From: Colwellia sp. 12G3
Lineage (GTDB): Bacteria > Pseudomonadota > Gammaproteobacteria > Enterobacterales > Alteromonadaceae
Direction: 5' to 3'
Assembly (NCBI RefSeq): GCF_002836775.1
Contig: NZ_PJAQ01000068.1
Coordinates: 682,001 to 746,000, forward strand
DNA length: 64,000 bases
Numbering within the stretch: position 1 is the first letter of the stretch; the number at the start of each line of letters is the position of its first letter. Under the pieces are notes generated by a model, which was given only the letters and a program-made list of their open reading frames with translations, had not been told where the DNA came from and made no database searches. Positions 1 through 8,087 of this stretch are shown piece after piece. A program made the position numbers and the translations under genes.

Positions 1-676
1 ACACCTCTATTTGAGTCGCGGTACTCGTTTCAGTAGCCACAACATGGTCTGGCCCGACCCGGGAAGCATCACCAACATCTAATCCATTTTGTGTAATGAG
101 AACTCTAGGACCATCCAGACCTCTAATTATTGGTGTGCTAGCAACAGGGCCATAATAACTGGAGTGCACGCCGACTTCGTTTTTCAAGGTTTCCCCTAAA
201 GTCGCCGCTTGTTTCATTTTCAATTCATCTGCACTGAGAACATTAATAGGCAGCGCAGATTCAATTGAAGAACTATGTAATGGCGTTGCATGTACATCAA
301 TCACTTCCATTACTGATGTAGCTAAAACTATATTCAAGTCAACAATATCTTCTTCGCTAACAATAACTTTATGGTTACTATGCCCATGATTTTTAGCACT
401 AATATGTATTTCAAAAATACCTTTAGTAACATCTGTAAAGCTAAATATACCTTGAGAGTTTGTGCGGACCTGCTGTGAGTCTAGCCCTAATTCGACCACG
501 GCATTATAAATAGGTTGGCCATGTTTGTTTAATACAACGCCTGATATCTTCTGGGCGAGGGTGTTAGCGCTAAAACATAATATTGTGCTAAGTGTCGATA
601 GTACCGTGACATTAGCAATTTTTTTGAGAGGTGATTTTACTTGAGTATTGATACTCTTTTTAGTCACAAAAAACAT
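1..676 (-). CDS. TonB-dependent receptor, N-terminal part (cut by window edge)
   Basis: The first 225 residues of an outer-membrane active transporter; the barrel lies outside the window. The start is ATG at 676 with GGAAACCC just upstream. A basic N-terminus and hydrophobic stretch form a signal peptide to about residue 41 (ending NTLAQ). A carboxypeptidase-regulatory-like domain follows at about 44-115 (ISGVVLNKHGQPIYNAVV). The TonB plug begins near 140 (INVLSADELK, then TLGETLKNEVGVHSSYYGP and PIIRGLDGPRVLI). This arrangement resembles ZnuD-type zinc receptors. The upstream CxxC gene with its Zur-like site supports zinc, but the substrate is inferred. Confidence 0.85.
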   Translation of the reverse strand, partial: MFFVTKKSINTQVKSPLKKIANVTVLSTLSTILCFSANTLAQKISGVVLNKHGQPIYNAVVELGLDSQQVRTNSQGIFSFTDVTKGIFEIHISAKNHGHSNHKVIVSEEDIVDLNIVLATSVMEVIDVHATPLHSSSIESALPINVLSADELKMKQAATLGETLKNEVGVHSSYYGPVASTPIIRGLDGPRVLITQNGLDVGDASRVGPDHVVATETSTATQIEV

Positions 677-833
677 AAACGGGTTTCCAATAATTTTTTA
701 AGGGATGCCGACCTATCTGCTAATTTATATTCGCAGGCAGACAGCTAAGGGAAGCATTGCTTATTTTGAGGAAGCACTTCACTATAAAAAGATATAACTA
801 ACTTAATATCTTAATAAATAACTAAATAAGAAA

Positions 834-1151
834 TTACAGAAATGTTGGTGGTGCTCTTAGCGGAGGATATACATGGGTAGCTGAAATAAACACGGCATTG
901 ATAATAGCAACGTTGCTAATATTAATTATCGCTATGGAAACTGGGTATAAAGCTAACGATCTCGGCGGAGAATCAATGCCTTGTTGGCATAAATGACAAT
1001 CATGCAATTCAATATTAGCAAGACCGTCAGATTCAACTTGTGCATAATGCTCACTATGGACAAACAAAGCTGCGCAAAAAAGCAATAGCGTCAAAACACT
1101 CTGACGAATGTGTCGCTTATTAAGTTGCTGTTGGGATAAGGCAGAGTTCAT
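834..1151 (-). CDS. Small secreted CxxC protein, possible zinc chaperone of the TonB receptor
   Basis: A 105-residue protein starting MNSALSQQQL. A basic N-terminus and the hydrophobic stretch SVLTLLLFCAALFVHS look like a signal peptide, and the mature part carries a metal-binding-type motif, DCHLCQQG, plus several His residues. It lies 157 bp upstream of the TonB receptor on the same strand. Similar small proteins beside zinc uptake genes are annotated as zinc chaperones, as I recall. A TTG at 1187 would add 12 residues, but that would place the promoter and Zur-like palindrome inside the gene, so the ATG at 1151 is preferred. No Shine-Dalgarno is visible before it. The function is inferred from motif and context. 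Confidence 0.6.
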   Translation of the reverse strand: MNSALSQQQLNKRHIRQSVLTLLLFCAALFVHSEHYAQVESDGLANIELHDCHLCQQGIDSPPRSLALYPVSIAIINISNVAIINAVFISATHVYPPLRAPPTFL

Positions 1152-1155
1152 GATT

Positions 1156-1187
1156 GTGATAATATAACACCTAACAAGTAAATTCAA
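1156..1187 (-). promoter_or_regulatory. Sigma-70 promoter with overlapping Zur-like palindrome
   Basis: On the minus strand, TTGAAT (1182-1187) is followed after 17 bp by TATTAT (1159-1164). The -10 lies inside GTGTTATATTATCAC (1156-1170), which closely matches the core of gammaproteobacterial Zur operators (E. coli znu: GTGATATTATAACAT). The predicted transcription start falls at or one base before the ATG at 1151, so the mRNA may be leaderless. Both elements are visible in the sequence; binding by Zur is inferred. Confidence 0.6.
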
Positions 1188-1235
1188 TCATAGTCCACCT
1201 ACTTATTTCAAAATATCATCCCCTCATCAAACACC

Positions 1236-1360
1236 GAGATGTATGTATATCCGTTACCATTTAAGATGCATGTTTGAGAGTGCTTGAGTAATTTCAATTC
1301 AAGGTACTGTGATCAAATAATGGTTGTTCTGGAGAATATCTCCTACATTCTCTAATAATC
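1236..1360. repeat. Degenerate remnant of the miniature repeat family (family B)
   Basis: The bases from 1237 (ATCCGTTACCATTTAAGATGC) resemble the 23-bp terminal repeat of the element at 50958-51223. The stretch near 1320-1358 (GGAGAATATCTCC, then ACATTCTCTAATAA) resembles the interior of the copy at 35663-35976. The right end cannot be placed. The rest of the 395-bp spacer before the next gene is AT-rich and shows nothing else I can name. Confidence 0.35.
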
Positions 1361-1586
1361 ACTCTATACTGCCTTAAATACTTAAACCATATAATGACTA
1401 TGGTTAAAGTATTTCCCTTGCCTAAAGTTATTTTAATTCCCTCTGAAATCCGCACTTTGATTGGTAACGAGTATATATGTCCAAAACATCTAACTAAACA
1501 ATTTCACTACGCTATACTTTGTACAATTACCAATAAGCTATTGCTTTGAATAGCTATTGCTATCTTATTAGCATAAGGATACCTTT

Positions 1587-2846
1587 ATGGCCCCATTTAC
1601 AAAATCTCCGTTAAATAAAGTAGGTATACTGACATTTAAACAGACATTGTTATTACTAACCGTAATGGGTGTCACATTACCGAGTTATAGCGAAAGTTTT
1701 ACCGTTAAACGTGCAGGGCAAGGCTTTACTGGCTTAGCCCAAGACTTCACTTCATCATTAAGTAATCCTGCGCTACTTACCACGTTTGACAACGACGATG
1801 ACATCTTCTTTTCCTTGAACATAGGAAGCATCGCATCTGACAAATATAATGTTATTGATACGACTGAAGATATTAGTGACAACCTAGATACATTAGCCAA
1901 CGATATTAACGGCATTCAAAATTTTCAATCCTTAGAACAAGCTAAAAATTATTATGATGACTTAAATCTGCAAGTAGATAATATCATTGCTGATTTTGAA
2001 AATATCGATGAAAAAATAGTAAAACTACGTAATGGTTTGAACTTACAGATACTTATTCCGAATAAATATTTAAGTTTTGGCCTTTTTACCAATCAATATG
2101 GCCGTATTGGTGGAACAATGGATTACAGCGAAGGCGATGAAAAGATTTTAAATGACGCCATTTTATCGGCTGAGTTAGACTTAAGTGAACTCGAGTCAGC
2201 AACCATAACCGTTGGCTACTCAATTGCAGAAGCAGGTTTTATGGCTGCTTACCCTGCCGTTAAACACGCTAATTATGATGTAAGTGTCGGTGCAAAATTA
2301 AAATACCAACGTATAGACCTTTATTATAATCGCGTGAAAATCAACGATTTTGAGGATAATGACTTCGAGATTACCAATGAAGAAAATATCACAGATAAAA
2401 GTGGTACTAATGTTGATTTAGGCTTATATATAAATTGGGGCGATGAACGTCAATGGCATGCAGCATTAGTAACAAACAACTTAATGAAACAAGTCGTTCA
2501 TCATATTGAACAAGATATAACGTTCACTCTAGTAAATAATACAAGTCTTGGCTTAAGCTATCAAAATAGCTGGGTTAGCTTAGCGACAGAAATAGATCTT
2601 ACCGATAGGGAAAAGCTTTCGTCGTTAGAGGCTAGCAAATATGCGGGTGTAGGCGCTGAATTTCGTTTCTATGAGCATATTCAATTTCGCTTAGGTTATC
2701 GTACTGACTTAAATGATATTGATGATGATATTTACACAGCAGGTATTGGTATTTCACCTTGGGATGCTTTCGCATTTGATATTGCCGCCTTTACTGGTGA
2801 TAACGATACCATTGGTGCGGCATTGCAACTTAGTTTAAAAATTTAA
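1587..2846 (+). CDS. TraF-like outer-membrane protein (conjugal transfer TraF family)
   Basis: A 419-residue exported protein. Residues 1-36 form a signal peptide (hydrophobic TLLLLTVMGVTLPSYS). The mature start KRAGQGFTGLAQDFTSSLSN, with SNPALL, is typical of TraF_2/FadL-like barrels, whose opening segment reads as a candidate plug. The remainder alternates short polar turns with amphipathic strands, ending FDIAAFTGDNDTIGAALQLSLKI, a typical last strand. Residues 95-145 are an acidic helical insert. An AAGGAT ribosome site lies before the ATG. Despite the family name there are no conjugation genes nearby, and it stands alone with its own terminator. The function is unknown. Confidence 0.65.
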   Translation: MAPFTKSPLNKVGILTFKQTLLLLTVMGVTLPSYSESFTVKRAGQGFTGLAQDFTSSLSNPALLTTFDNDDDIFFSLNIGSIASDKYNVIDTTEDISDNLDTLANDINGIQNFQSLEQAKNYYDDLNLQVDNIIADFENIDEKIVKLRNGLNLQILIPNKYLSFGLFTNQYGRIGGTMDYSEGDEKILNDAILSAELDLSELESATITVGYSIAEAGFMAAYPAVKHANYDVSVGAKLKYQRIDLYYNRVKINDFEDNDFEITNEENITDKSGTNVDLGLYINWGDERQWHAALVTNNLMKQVVHHIEQDITFTLVNNTSLGLSYQNSWVSLATEIDLTDREKLSSLEASKYAGVGAEFRFYEHIQFRLGYRTDLNDIDDDIYTAGIGISPWDAFAFDIAAFTGDNDTIGAALQLSLKI

Positions 2847-2935
2847 ATTAGATGGACTAAATTAGCTCACTTATCGTCTTCTAATTTAACATCATTTACA
2901 CCTTTTAAACTTTTACACATAGACAACTGAAAGTA

Positions 2936-2972
2936 AAAAGCAGCCATTGATAATATTCAACAGCTGCTTTTT
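2936..2972. terminator. Bidirectional terminator between convergent genes
   Basis: AAAAGCAGC (2936-2944) pairs with GCTGCTTTT (2963-2971) over an 18-base loop, with A and T tracts on either side. It can serve both the TraF-like gene and the minus-strand lysine-riboswitch operon. Confidence 0.7.
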
Positions 2973-3008
2973 AATGGTGTATTTACTATGCTCCGTTGCT
3001 AGTACACA

Positions 3009-4139
3009 TTAGAGTTCAAAGTAATTACAAAATACTTTATACAACTCGGTTCCCTGGTTAACACTGGCAGAGGCAAAATGTAAAATAGGGATAACTTCCT
3101 GCTCAAGAGACACATAATGCAATGCCTCACCATCACCATAATTATCCATGCGAAGAATTCGAGCTAATGGCTGGCCTGCAGCTAAAGGCTTTCCGAACTC
3201 CGCAAGATAATCTACCATGCCACCCATAGGTGAATACAAAGCCTTATAATCCTTTAGATAACAAGCGTACCGAGTCATTTTTTGTGGCTGATACTGTTTA
3301 TTATCAATAACCTTTTGATAGGTTAAATAAGATAAAATACCTAGTGCATCTTGCTTCGCCACATCTAAGTCTATTTGCTCTTGAGAGCCAAGTTCAACCG
3401 TAAAGCTTTCTTTCTTAAAAGCCCCCTCTCCCATAGTGAATTTTCGGCCTGAAGCTTGATAGGCCTGTTGTAAACTCCACCATGGACAAAACGTTGCCTC
3501 GTCCATTGCGCCATCAAAGTCATTTTGAATCAATATTGTATGTTCAATATCGAAATATTCCGCACTCGCTTGTGCATATTCAGGGCAATATAAGTGCTTA
3601 CTGGAAATAGGACCCGTATGTAAGTCCAACACTATATCTGCTTGATGGGCAAGTCGCTGTAACTGATAGGCAATTCGTTGCCCCGTAGTTATACCCCAGA
3701 TATTGTGTTCTAATTTTTTTTCAATTTCAGTAAGTAAAAGTTGTTGGAATTTAACTTTTATTTCTTCTTCACTGGCATCAATATATTGTTGAACGAAAGG
3801 TTCAATAACAGTTGGATCGAAATGATACATTCGATTCCAGTTAACACCGGTAATAGGGTCAAAGCGTCCTAAGGTGTACTCACCATTTTTATGATTACAA
3901 GCAACAGGATTAGCATAAGGGACTAAGGTAATATTTGCCTGTAAATCACAGTGTTGCAATAGTTCAAGTAATTGGAAAATTACAGCATTACCTTGTACTT
4001 CAGCGCCATGCATATTAGCCTGAATATAAACGTTGGGCGCAGAGCTATTTTCAGATTTAAAAGCGTATACAGGTACTGTTAGCTTAGCGCCACTTGCCAT
4101 TTCGCCAACAGACATAACCTCTTTGGTAAATTTATTCAT
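3009..4139 (-). CDS. M14-family deacylase (succinylglutamate desuccinylase/aspartoacylase type)
   Basis: A 376-residue zinc hydrolase that removes an acyl group from an amino acid. The zinc motif HGAE gives His44 and Glu47, the third ligand is His172 in DLHTGP, and the likely catalytic Glu is near 249 (FTVELGS). The C-terminal third has the small beta domain of the aspartoacylase family. GAGGAATT lies just before the ATG. It starts 13 bp after the decarboxylase gene and is the last gene of the riboswitch operon. The substrate is unknown. Because a DapD succinyltransferase heads the operon, an N-succinyl amino acid (for example N-succinyl-diaminopimelate) is a reasonable guess, which would make it a stand-in for DapE. 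Confidence 0.75.
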   Translation of the reverse strand: MNKFTKEVMSVGEMASGAKLTVPVYAFKSENSSAPNVYIQANMHGAEVQGNAVIFQLLELLQHCDLQANITLVPYANPVACNHKNGEYTLGRFDPITGVNWNRMYHFDPTVIEPFVQQYIDASEEEIKVKFQQLLLTEIEKKLEHNIWGITTGQRIAYQLQRLAHQADIVLDLHTGPISSKHLYCPEYAQASAEYFDIEHTILIQNDFDGAMDEATFCPWWSLQQAYQASGRKFTMGEGAFKKESFTVELGSQEQIDLDVAKQDALGILSYLTYQKVIDNKQYQPQKMTRYACYLKDYKALYSPMGGMVDYLAEFGKPLAAGQPLARILRMDNYGDGEALHYVSLEQEVIPILHFASASVNQGTELYKVFCNYFEL

Positions 4140-4152
4140 TACAATTCCTCAA

Positions 4153-5403
4153 CTAAGCCATATAAGATGAAGCAGGCTGAGCTGCTCTAACTTGAGTAAA
4201 CGTGCCATTTTGGTATACATATTCAGCGGCTAACTCATGACATAAGAAAAATGGCATGCTTTCTGTAAAGCCATAAGCGCCACAATAACCGAACACTAAT
4301 CGCTCACCGATGGCAATGTCTTCGGGTAAAAGTAAATGCCCCAGTTTATCCATGCTGGTGCATAATGGCCCATGAAGATCAAACGCTTGCATAATCGACT
4401 TTTCAGCAGAAAAACCTTCACGTAAAATTTGTACCGGAAAAGGCTGTTCAGTGATCGCGGGACGTAATAAATGGTTTATACCAGCCGCCAACACTAATTG
4501 CTCTTGACCATAGTTTATTTTTCTATCAACCACAGGCACGACATAATAGCCGCACTCTGCAACAGCAAAACGCCCTAACTCTAACCATAACTCTTTGACA
4601 CCAGATTTTTCTTTGATAACAGCCAGGTCTTCAATAACTTGAGACCAGGACAACGCTTGCCCCTCACCTAAATAATCAATACCTAAACCACCACCCAAAT
4701 CGAGCACATCTAAAGTCATACCAATGCTGTTAGCCAAATCAGTTAAAGGCGTTATCATTTGAGACCATAATGAAAACATTTTTTCATTACTCAGCATATT
4801 TCCCCATTGGAAAATATGTAATCCACATAAATTTAACGCTGGATAACTATCTACATGGATATTCTGCCACTCGGATACTGATAGACCAAAGGGTGTTAAG
4901 CTATTGCCACCCAGTGGATTTTTCTCACCTTCATGCCATTGCAGTTGAACCCTAAGTAGTACTTTTGGCTTTTCATCATTAGTCAATGATTCGGCTTGCT
5001 CGAGCACCACTTCATTTAACCAATTAAGTTGATTTAAGCTTTCAACCACAAAAGTGCGAACACCTTTTTTCACAAAGGCATCAAGCTGTTTCTTTGATTT
5101 AGCGGGTCCAGTATTTAATACTCGACTCGGATCTATGCCTTGCGCTAGAACTTGAGTTAATTCACCCGTACTAGCAACATCAAAGTTGAAACCTTCACTA
5201 TCAAGGGTTTGAATAATTTTAGATAGTGGATTGGCTTTAACGGCAAACCATAATTTAATCACGTCTTGCTGCTGTAAAGTTGCTAAATGTGTTTTAAGCG
5301 CATCAAGTTGATAAACATAATAACCTTGTTCATCTTCCGGTGACTGATGGGTAACTAAGGCATGTTCAATACTGGTGTCAAACCAAGGAGATTTAGTCAT
5401 CAT
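4153..5403 (-). CDS. Fold-type III PLP-dependent decarboxylase (LysA/ornithine decarboxylase family)
   Basis: A 416-residue alanine-racemase-like barrel plus beta domain. The PLP lysine is Lys56 in FAVKANP, the phosphate loop is DLGGGLG near 234, ELGRF replaces the usual EPGR, and the active-site cysteine is in CTSMD near 346, followed by GYCGAYGF. The family decarboxylates diaminopimelate, ornithine, arginine or carrier-bound amino acids. The YN-x-RP segment that normally follows GAYGF in true LysA is absent (here GFTESMPFF), and HIFQWGN replaces HIGSQ, so the substrate may differ from meso-diaminopimelate. It lies between dapD and the M14 deacylase, under the lysine riboswitch. The start is one of two adjacent ATGs with a weak ribosome site. 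Confidence 0.8.
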   Translation of the reverse strand: MMTKSPWFDTSIEHALVTHQSPEDEQGYYVYQLDALKTHLATLQQQDVIKLWFAVKANPLSKIIQTLDSEGFNFDVASTGELTQVLAQGIDPSRVLNTGPAKSKKQLDAFVKKGVRTFVVESLNQLNWLNEVVLEQAESLTNDEKPKVLLRVQLQWHEGEKNPLGGNSLTPFGLSVSEWQNIHVDSYPALNLCGLHIFQWGNMLSNEKMFSLWSQMITPLTDLANSIGMTLDVLDLGGGLGIDYLGEGQALSWSQVIEDLAVIKEKSGVKELWLELGRFAVAECGYYVVPVVDRKINYGQEQLVLAAGINHLLRPAITEQPFPVQILREGFSAEKSIMQAFDLHGPLCTSMDKLGHLLLPEDIAIGERLVFGYCGAYGFTESMPFFLCHELAAEYVYQNGTFTQVRAAQPASSYMA

Positions 5404-5485
5404 ACTTTTCTTTATATTTGTCTTTATAGTTTTCTTTTAAATGTCAGAACTCAATCAAGTGAGTATATTAATTATTCAGCTTTAA

Positions 5486-5640
5486 GTTGTATGGTGCAAA
5501 CTAAAGGAAAAAGCACGGAGTTGATGACTATCAAGATTCCGTACATCCTGTACTTCACCTTTCAGGCCACCCTTCGGATGTTCAAATTAATTCCCGAAGA
5601 ATTTGTGAGTACTTTTGACGCATAGGTTGGACCATACAAC
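5486..5640. mobile_element. Possible 155-bp MITE-like element between dapD and the decarboxylase
   Basis: GTTGTATGGTGCAAACT (5486-5502) and AGGTTGGACCATACAAC (5624-5640) are inverted repeats matching at 15 of 17 positions, enclosing 121 bp with no convincing coding sequence. No target-site duplication is visible, and I see no other copy in the window. It could instead be an intercistronic RNA structure. Confidence 0.4.
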
Positions 5641-5654
5641 GACAAGATGATTAA

Positions 5655-6404
5655 TTAACGTAGAATTGATTCTAATTCCAGTGAGGCATCGCTTTTTTCA
5701 TCACGATATTTAACGATAAGCGCACAAGCCATGCTTAAACCTTGTTCTTTTGCCCATTCACCTTTAACTGGACGGGTGCCAGGCACAACAACTGCACGTT
5801 CTGGAATTTCAGCACCTTTTTCACGCATAACTTGATTAACACAGTCATAAACGGGTACTGATTTAGAAAGAGATACGCCAGGTGCTAATACTGCTCCCTT
5901 CTTAACTACAATGCCTTCAACGACAACAACACCGGCACTTAAAAAGGCACCATCTTCAATAATCACTGGGCTAGCACCTATCGGCTCTAATACACCACCA
6001 ATTTGAACCGCTGCTGAAATATGGACATTTTTACCTATTTGCGCACACGAGCCAATTAAAGCATGGCTATCAACCATAGTCCCCGTATCAACAAAGGCAC
6101 CGACATTAATGTAAGCTGGTGGCATGATGATAACGCCTTCAGCAACGTAAGCACCTGCACGTACAGATGATCCACCAGGGACTAAACGAACTCCATCTTG
6201 TGGTGTAAATTGACGTGCGGGTAAGTTGTCTTTATCAACAAAACCTTGATAATTATCGTTAAAAGCGATGTTTTTTCCCGCTTTAAAAGCAGCTAAAATA
6301 CCTTTTTTCACTTCAATATTGGCATGCCAGTTACCGGCATCATCTTGATTTGCCGCCCGTAAACTACCTGATTCTAACTGTGCTAATACATCTTGCCAGT
6401 TCAT
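5655..6404 (-). CDS. dapD: Tetrahydrodipicolinate N-succinyltransferase
   Basis: A 249-residue DapD that transfers succinate from succinyl-CoA to tetrahydrodipicolinate in the succinylase branch of lysine and diaminopimelate synthesis. Left-handed beta-helix hexapeptides run from about residue 75 to 200 (GAYVAEGVIIMPPAYINVGAF, then GTMVDSHALIGSCAQIGKNVH and IGGVLEP, all family hallmarks). It is shorter than E. coli DapD (274 residues), chiefly at the N-terminus. GCGGAG lies 7 bp before the ATG. The lysine riboswitch upstream fits the function. Whether this is the only DapD or a paralogue of a copy elsewhere cannot be told here. Confidence 0.88.
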   Translation of the reverse strand: MNWQDVLAQLESGSLRAANQDDAGNWHANIEVKKGILAAFKAGKNIAFNDNYQGFVDKDNLPARQFTPQDGVRLVPGGSSVRAGAYVAEGVIIMPPAYINVGAFVDTGTMVDSHALIGSCAQIGKNVHISAAVQIGGVLEPIGASPVIIEDGAFLSAGVVVVEGIVVKKGAVLAPGVSLSKSVPVYDCVNQVMREKGAEIPERAVVVPGTRPVKGEWAKEQGLSMACALIVKYRDEKSDASLELESILR

Positions 6405-6552
6405 TTATTACTCCGCTTATCTGATAAAAGTCTATAAAAAATAATGAGTATTCGTGTTATTAAAGAGATGCGTAAACATACTTGATTAATAAAACTAAAT
6501 ACTTTGTGCGGAGTACTGGGCGTTGACAAAGAAGAGCATAACATCAGCGGAG
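6404..6552 (-). promoter_or_regulatory. Candidate riboswitch expression platform masking the dapD ribosome site
   Basis: The dapD ribosome site GCGGAGTA (minus strand, 6409-6416) is exactly complementary to TACTCCGC at 6508-6515. AGCGGAG (6411-6417) is also exactly complementary to CTCCGCT at 6546-6552, just after the aptamer. Two competing anti-Shine-Dalgarno segments suggest control at the level of translation. The complementarity is seen; the switching is inferred. Confidence 0.5.
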
Positions 6553-6577
6553 CTGGCATTTTGGCTAATATGCAAAG

Positions 6578-6819
6578 ACCAGAAGCTCCCCACTTAAACA
6601 GCCAAATATGGCTATTATTTAAAGTGACAGTTGTTGGGATTCAGCCCACTACTTTATAAAGGTATAAAGTACACAACCGATAAACAGCTTATCAAATAGC
6701 TATTTATCTCGGCGTTAATCCCCCTCATTACCATCTACAGAGTTTGATCTCTGCTGTTGAATTGTTCATAACAATACAAAACAATGGTAATTACCTGGTT
6801 AACGCTCCTCTTCTGGCCC
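6578..6819 (-). ncRNA. Lysine riboswitch (L box)
   Basis: Read on the minus strand, the conserved lysine-aptamer segments occur in order: GCCAGAAGAGGAGCGTTAAC (from 6818), GTAATGAGGGGGATTAACGC, then CGCCGAGATAAA with TTTATCGG, GTGGGCTGAATCCCAACAAC followed by TGTCAC, and GGGGAGCTTCTGG. The outer stem P1 is CCAGAAG pairing with CTTCTGG (6579-6585). These match the E. coli lysC leader segment by segment. It lies about 175 bases upstream of dapD, so high lysine should shut off the downstream operon. Confidence 0.93.
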
Positions 6820-6996
6820 TATTAAAATTTACCGGTTAATTAACCATTAAATTTGAATTAGGGACATTTGCTATTTAAGCATTTTTTTTACCTAGGTACA
6901 ATTAACTTCCCACAAAATAACCCTATTCCCTTATACTTATTTACCGTAGAATATAACCATTATTCTTTGTCTATTTATTACCCTGTGTCCTGCCTT

Positions 6997-8064
6997 ATGT
7001 CTTTGTCGAATCCTAGCCAAGTTTTATTACGCAATAGTGAATTACTTAACGCAAAATCGCCTTTATTGATTAATTTACCTGAAGATGGTTTCATTGATGC
7101 TTACTTAGATATCCATAAGCCCGACAACATTAGTTGCTTTAATACAAATTTTATTGATTATCAGGCGATTAGCAAAAAACACGTCAATACATCTAATAGC
7201 AAAAGCATTCAGACAACATTCGCCAGCATATACCAAACAAAAACATGCCACGATCTCGTCATAATAACGTTCCCAAAAAGCAAGGCGGAACTGAATTTCA
7301 CTCTCGCTATGATTGCTCCTTGCATAAACGAGACAACAAAAATTTTATTCGTTGGCGAGAAAAAAGGCGGTATTCAATCGGCAGAAAAATTAACAAAAGA
7401 CATACTATCCTGCTGCCAAAAAGTCGATGCTGCTCGCCACTGCCTGCTTTTTGTTGGGCTATTTAAACCAGAAAAATTATCTGTTGTTTTCAACTTACAA
7501 GATTGGTTTAAAAAATACCATATTACTATTGAAGGAATAGAGCTGACTATAGCCTCATTACCTGGGGTTTTCAGTCAGCAAAAATTGGATGTAGGCACTG
7601 CATTATTACTGCGTAACTTACCCAATAAGATGGTAGGAAATGTGCTCGATTTTGGTTGTGGCGCGGGTGTTATTAGCTGCTTTATCGGCAAAAAATTTAT
7701 TGGTGTAAAATTATCCTTACTGGATGTAAGTGCCTTAGCGTTAACTTCAGCACAAGAAAGTTTGGCTTTAAACGGTCTGTCGGGTAATGTATTTCCTTCA
7801 AATAGCTTATCTGATGTTAATGACCACTATCACCATGTTGTTTCAAATCCTCCTTTTCATCAAGGCGTTAAAACACACTATCAAGCCAGTGAGGACTTTT
7901 TAGCCGGAATAAACAAGAAACTTAACAAGCAAGGTAACATTACGATAGTAGCCAACAGCTTTTTGCGTTATCAACCCATCATGGAAGCACACATTGGTAC
8001 TACTCGGGTGATAACAAAAGAGAAAGGGTTTACTATTTACCAAGCTCAGCTATCATCTAAGTAA
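6997..8064 (+). CDS. rsmC: 16S rRNA (guanine-1207-N2)-methyltransferase
   Basis: A 355-residue protein that methylates G1207 of 16S rRNA in the 30S subunit using S-adenosylmethionine. It starts MSLSNPSQVLLRNSELL, matching the RsmC N-terminus. An upstream in-frame ATG at 6868 would add 43 unrelated residues, so 6997 was chosen. The N-terminal pseudo-domain (to about 170) is followed by the catalytic domain with LPGVFSQQKLDVGT, the SAM loop VLDFGCGAGVIS and the catalytic SNPPFHQG motif. No strong ribosome site is seen. It is divergent from the riboswitch operon, and a histidine kinase follows 23 bp later. Confidence 0.9.
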   Translation: MSLSNPSQVLLRNSELLNAKSPLLINLPEDGFIDAYLDIHKPDNISCFNTNFIDYQAISKKHVNTSNSKSIQTTFASIYQTKTCHDLVIITFPKSKAELNFTLAMIAPCINETTKILFVGEKKGGIQSAEKLTKDILSCCQKVDAARHCLLFVGLFKPEKLSVVFNLQDWFKKYHITIEGIELTIASLPGVFSQQKLDVGTALLLRNLPNKMVGNVLDFGCGAGVISCFIGKKFIGVKLSLLDVSALALTSAQESLALNGLSGNVFPSNSLSDVNDHYHHVVSNPPFHQGVKTHYQASEDFLAGINKKLNKQGNITIVANSFLRYQPIMEAHIGTTRVITKEKGFTIYQAQLSSK

Positions 8065-8087
8065 CAAGAAACTTTTTTTTGGGTACC

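Noticed and set aside
1152..1187. Longer version of the CxxC protein starting at TTG 1187
   Set aside because: It would put a good promoter and the Zur-like palindrome inside the coding region and adds 12 unlikely residues before the signal peptide.
5362..5625. Plus-strand open frame of 87 codons
   Set aside because: It begins inside the decarboxylase gene on the other strand, runs through the miniature-element candidate, has no ribosome site and shows no domain.
3009..6404. Tabtoxin-like biosynthetic cluster
   Set aside because: Tabtoxin genes also include DapD-like and LysA-like proteins, but no beta-lactam-forming, ligase or resistance gene is present here; the lysine riboswitch fits lysine metabolism better.
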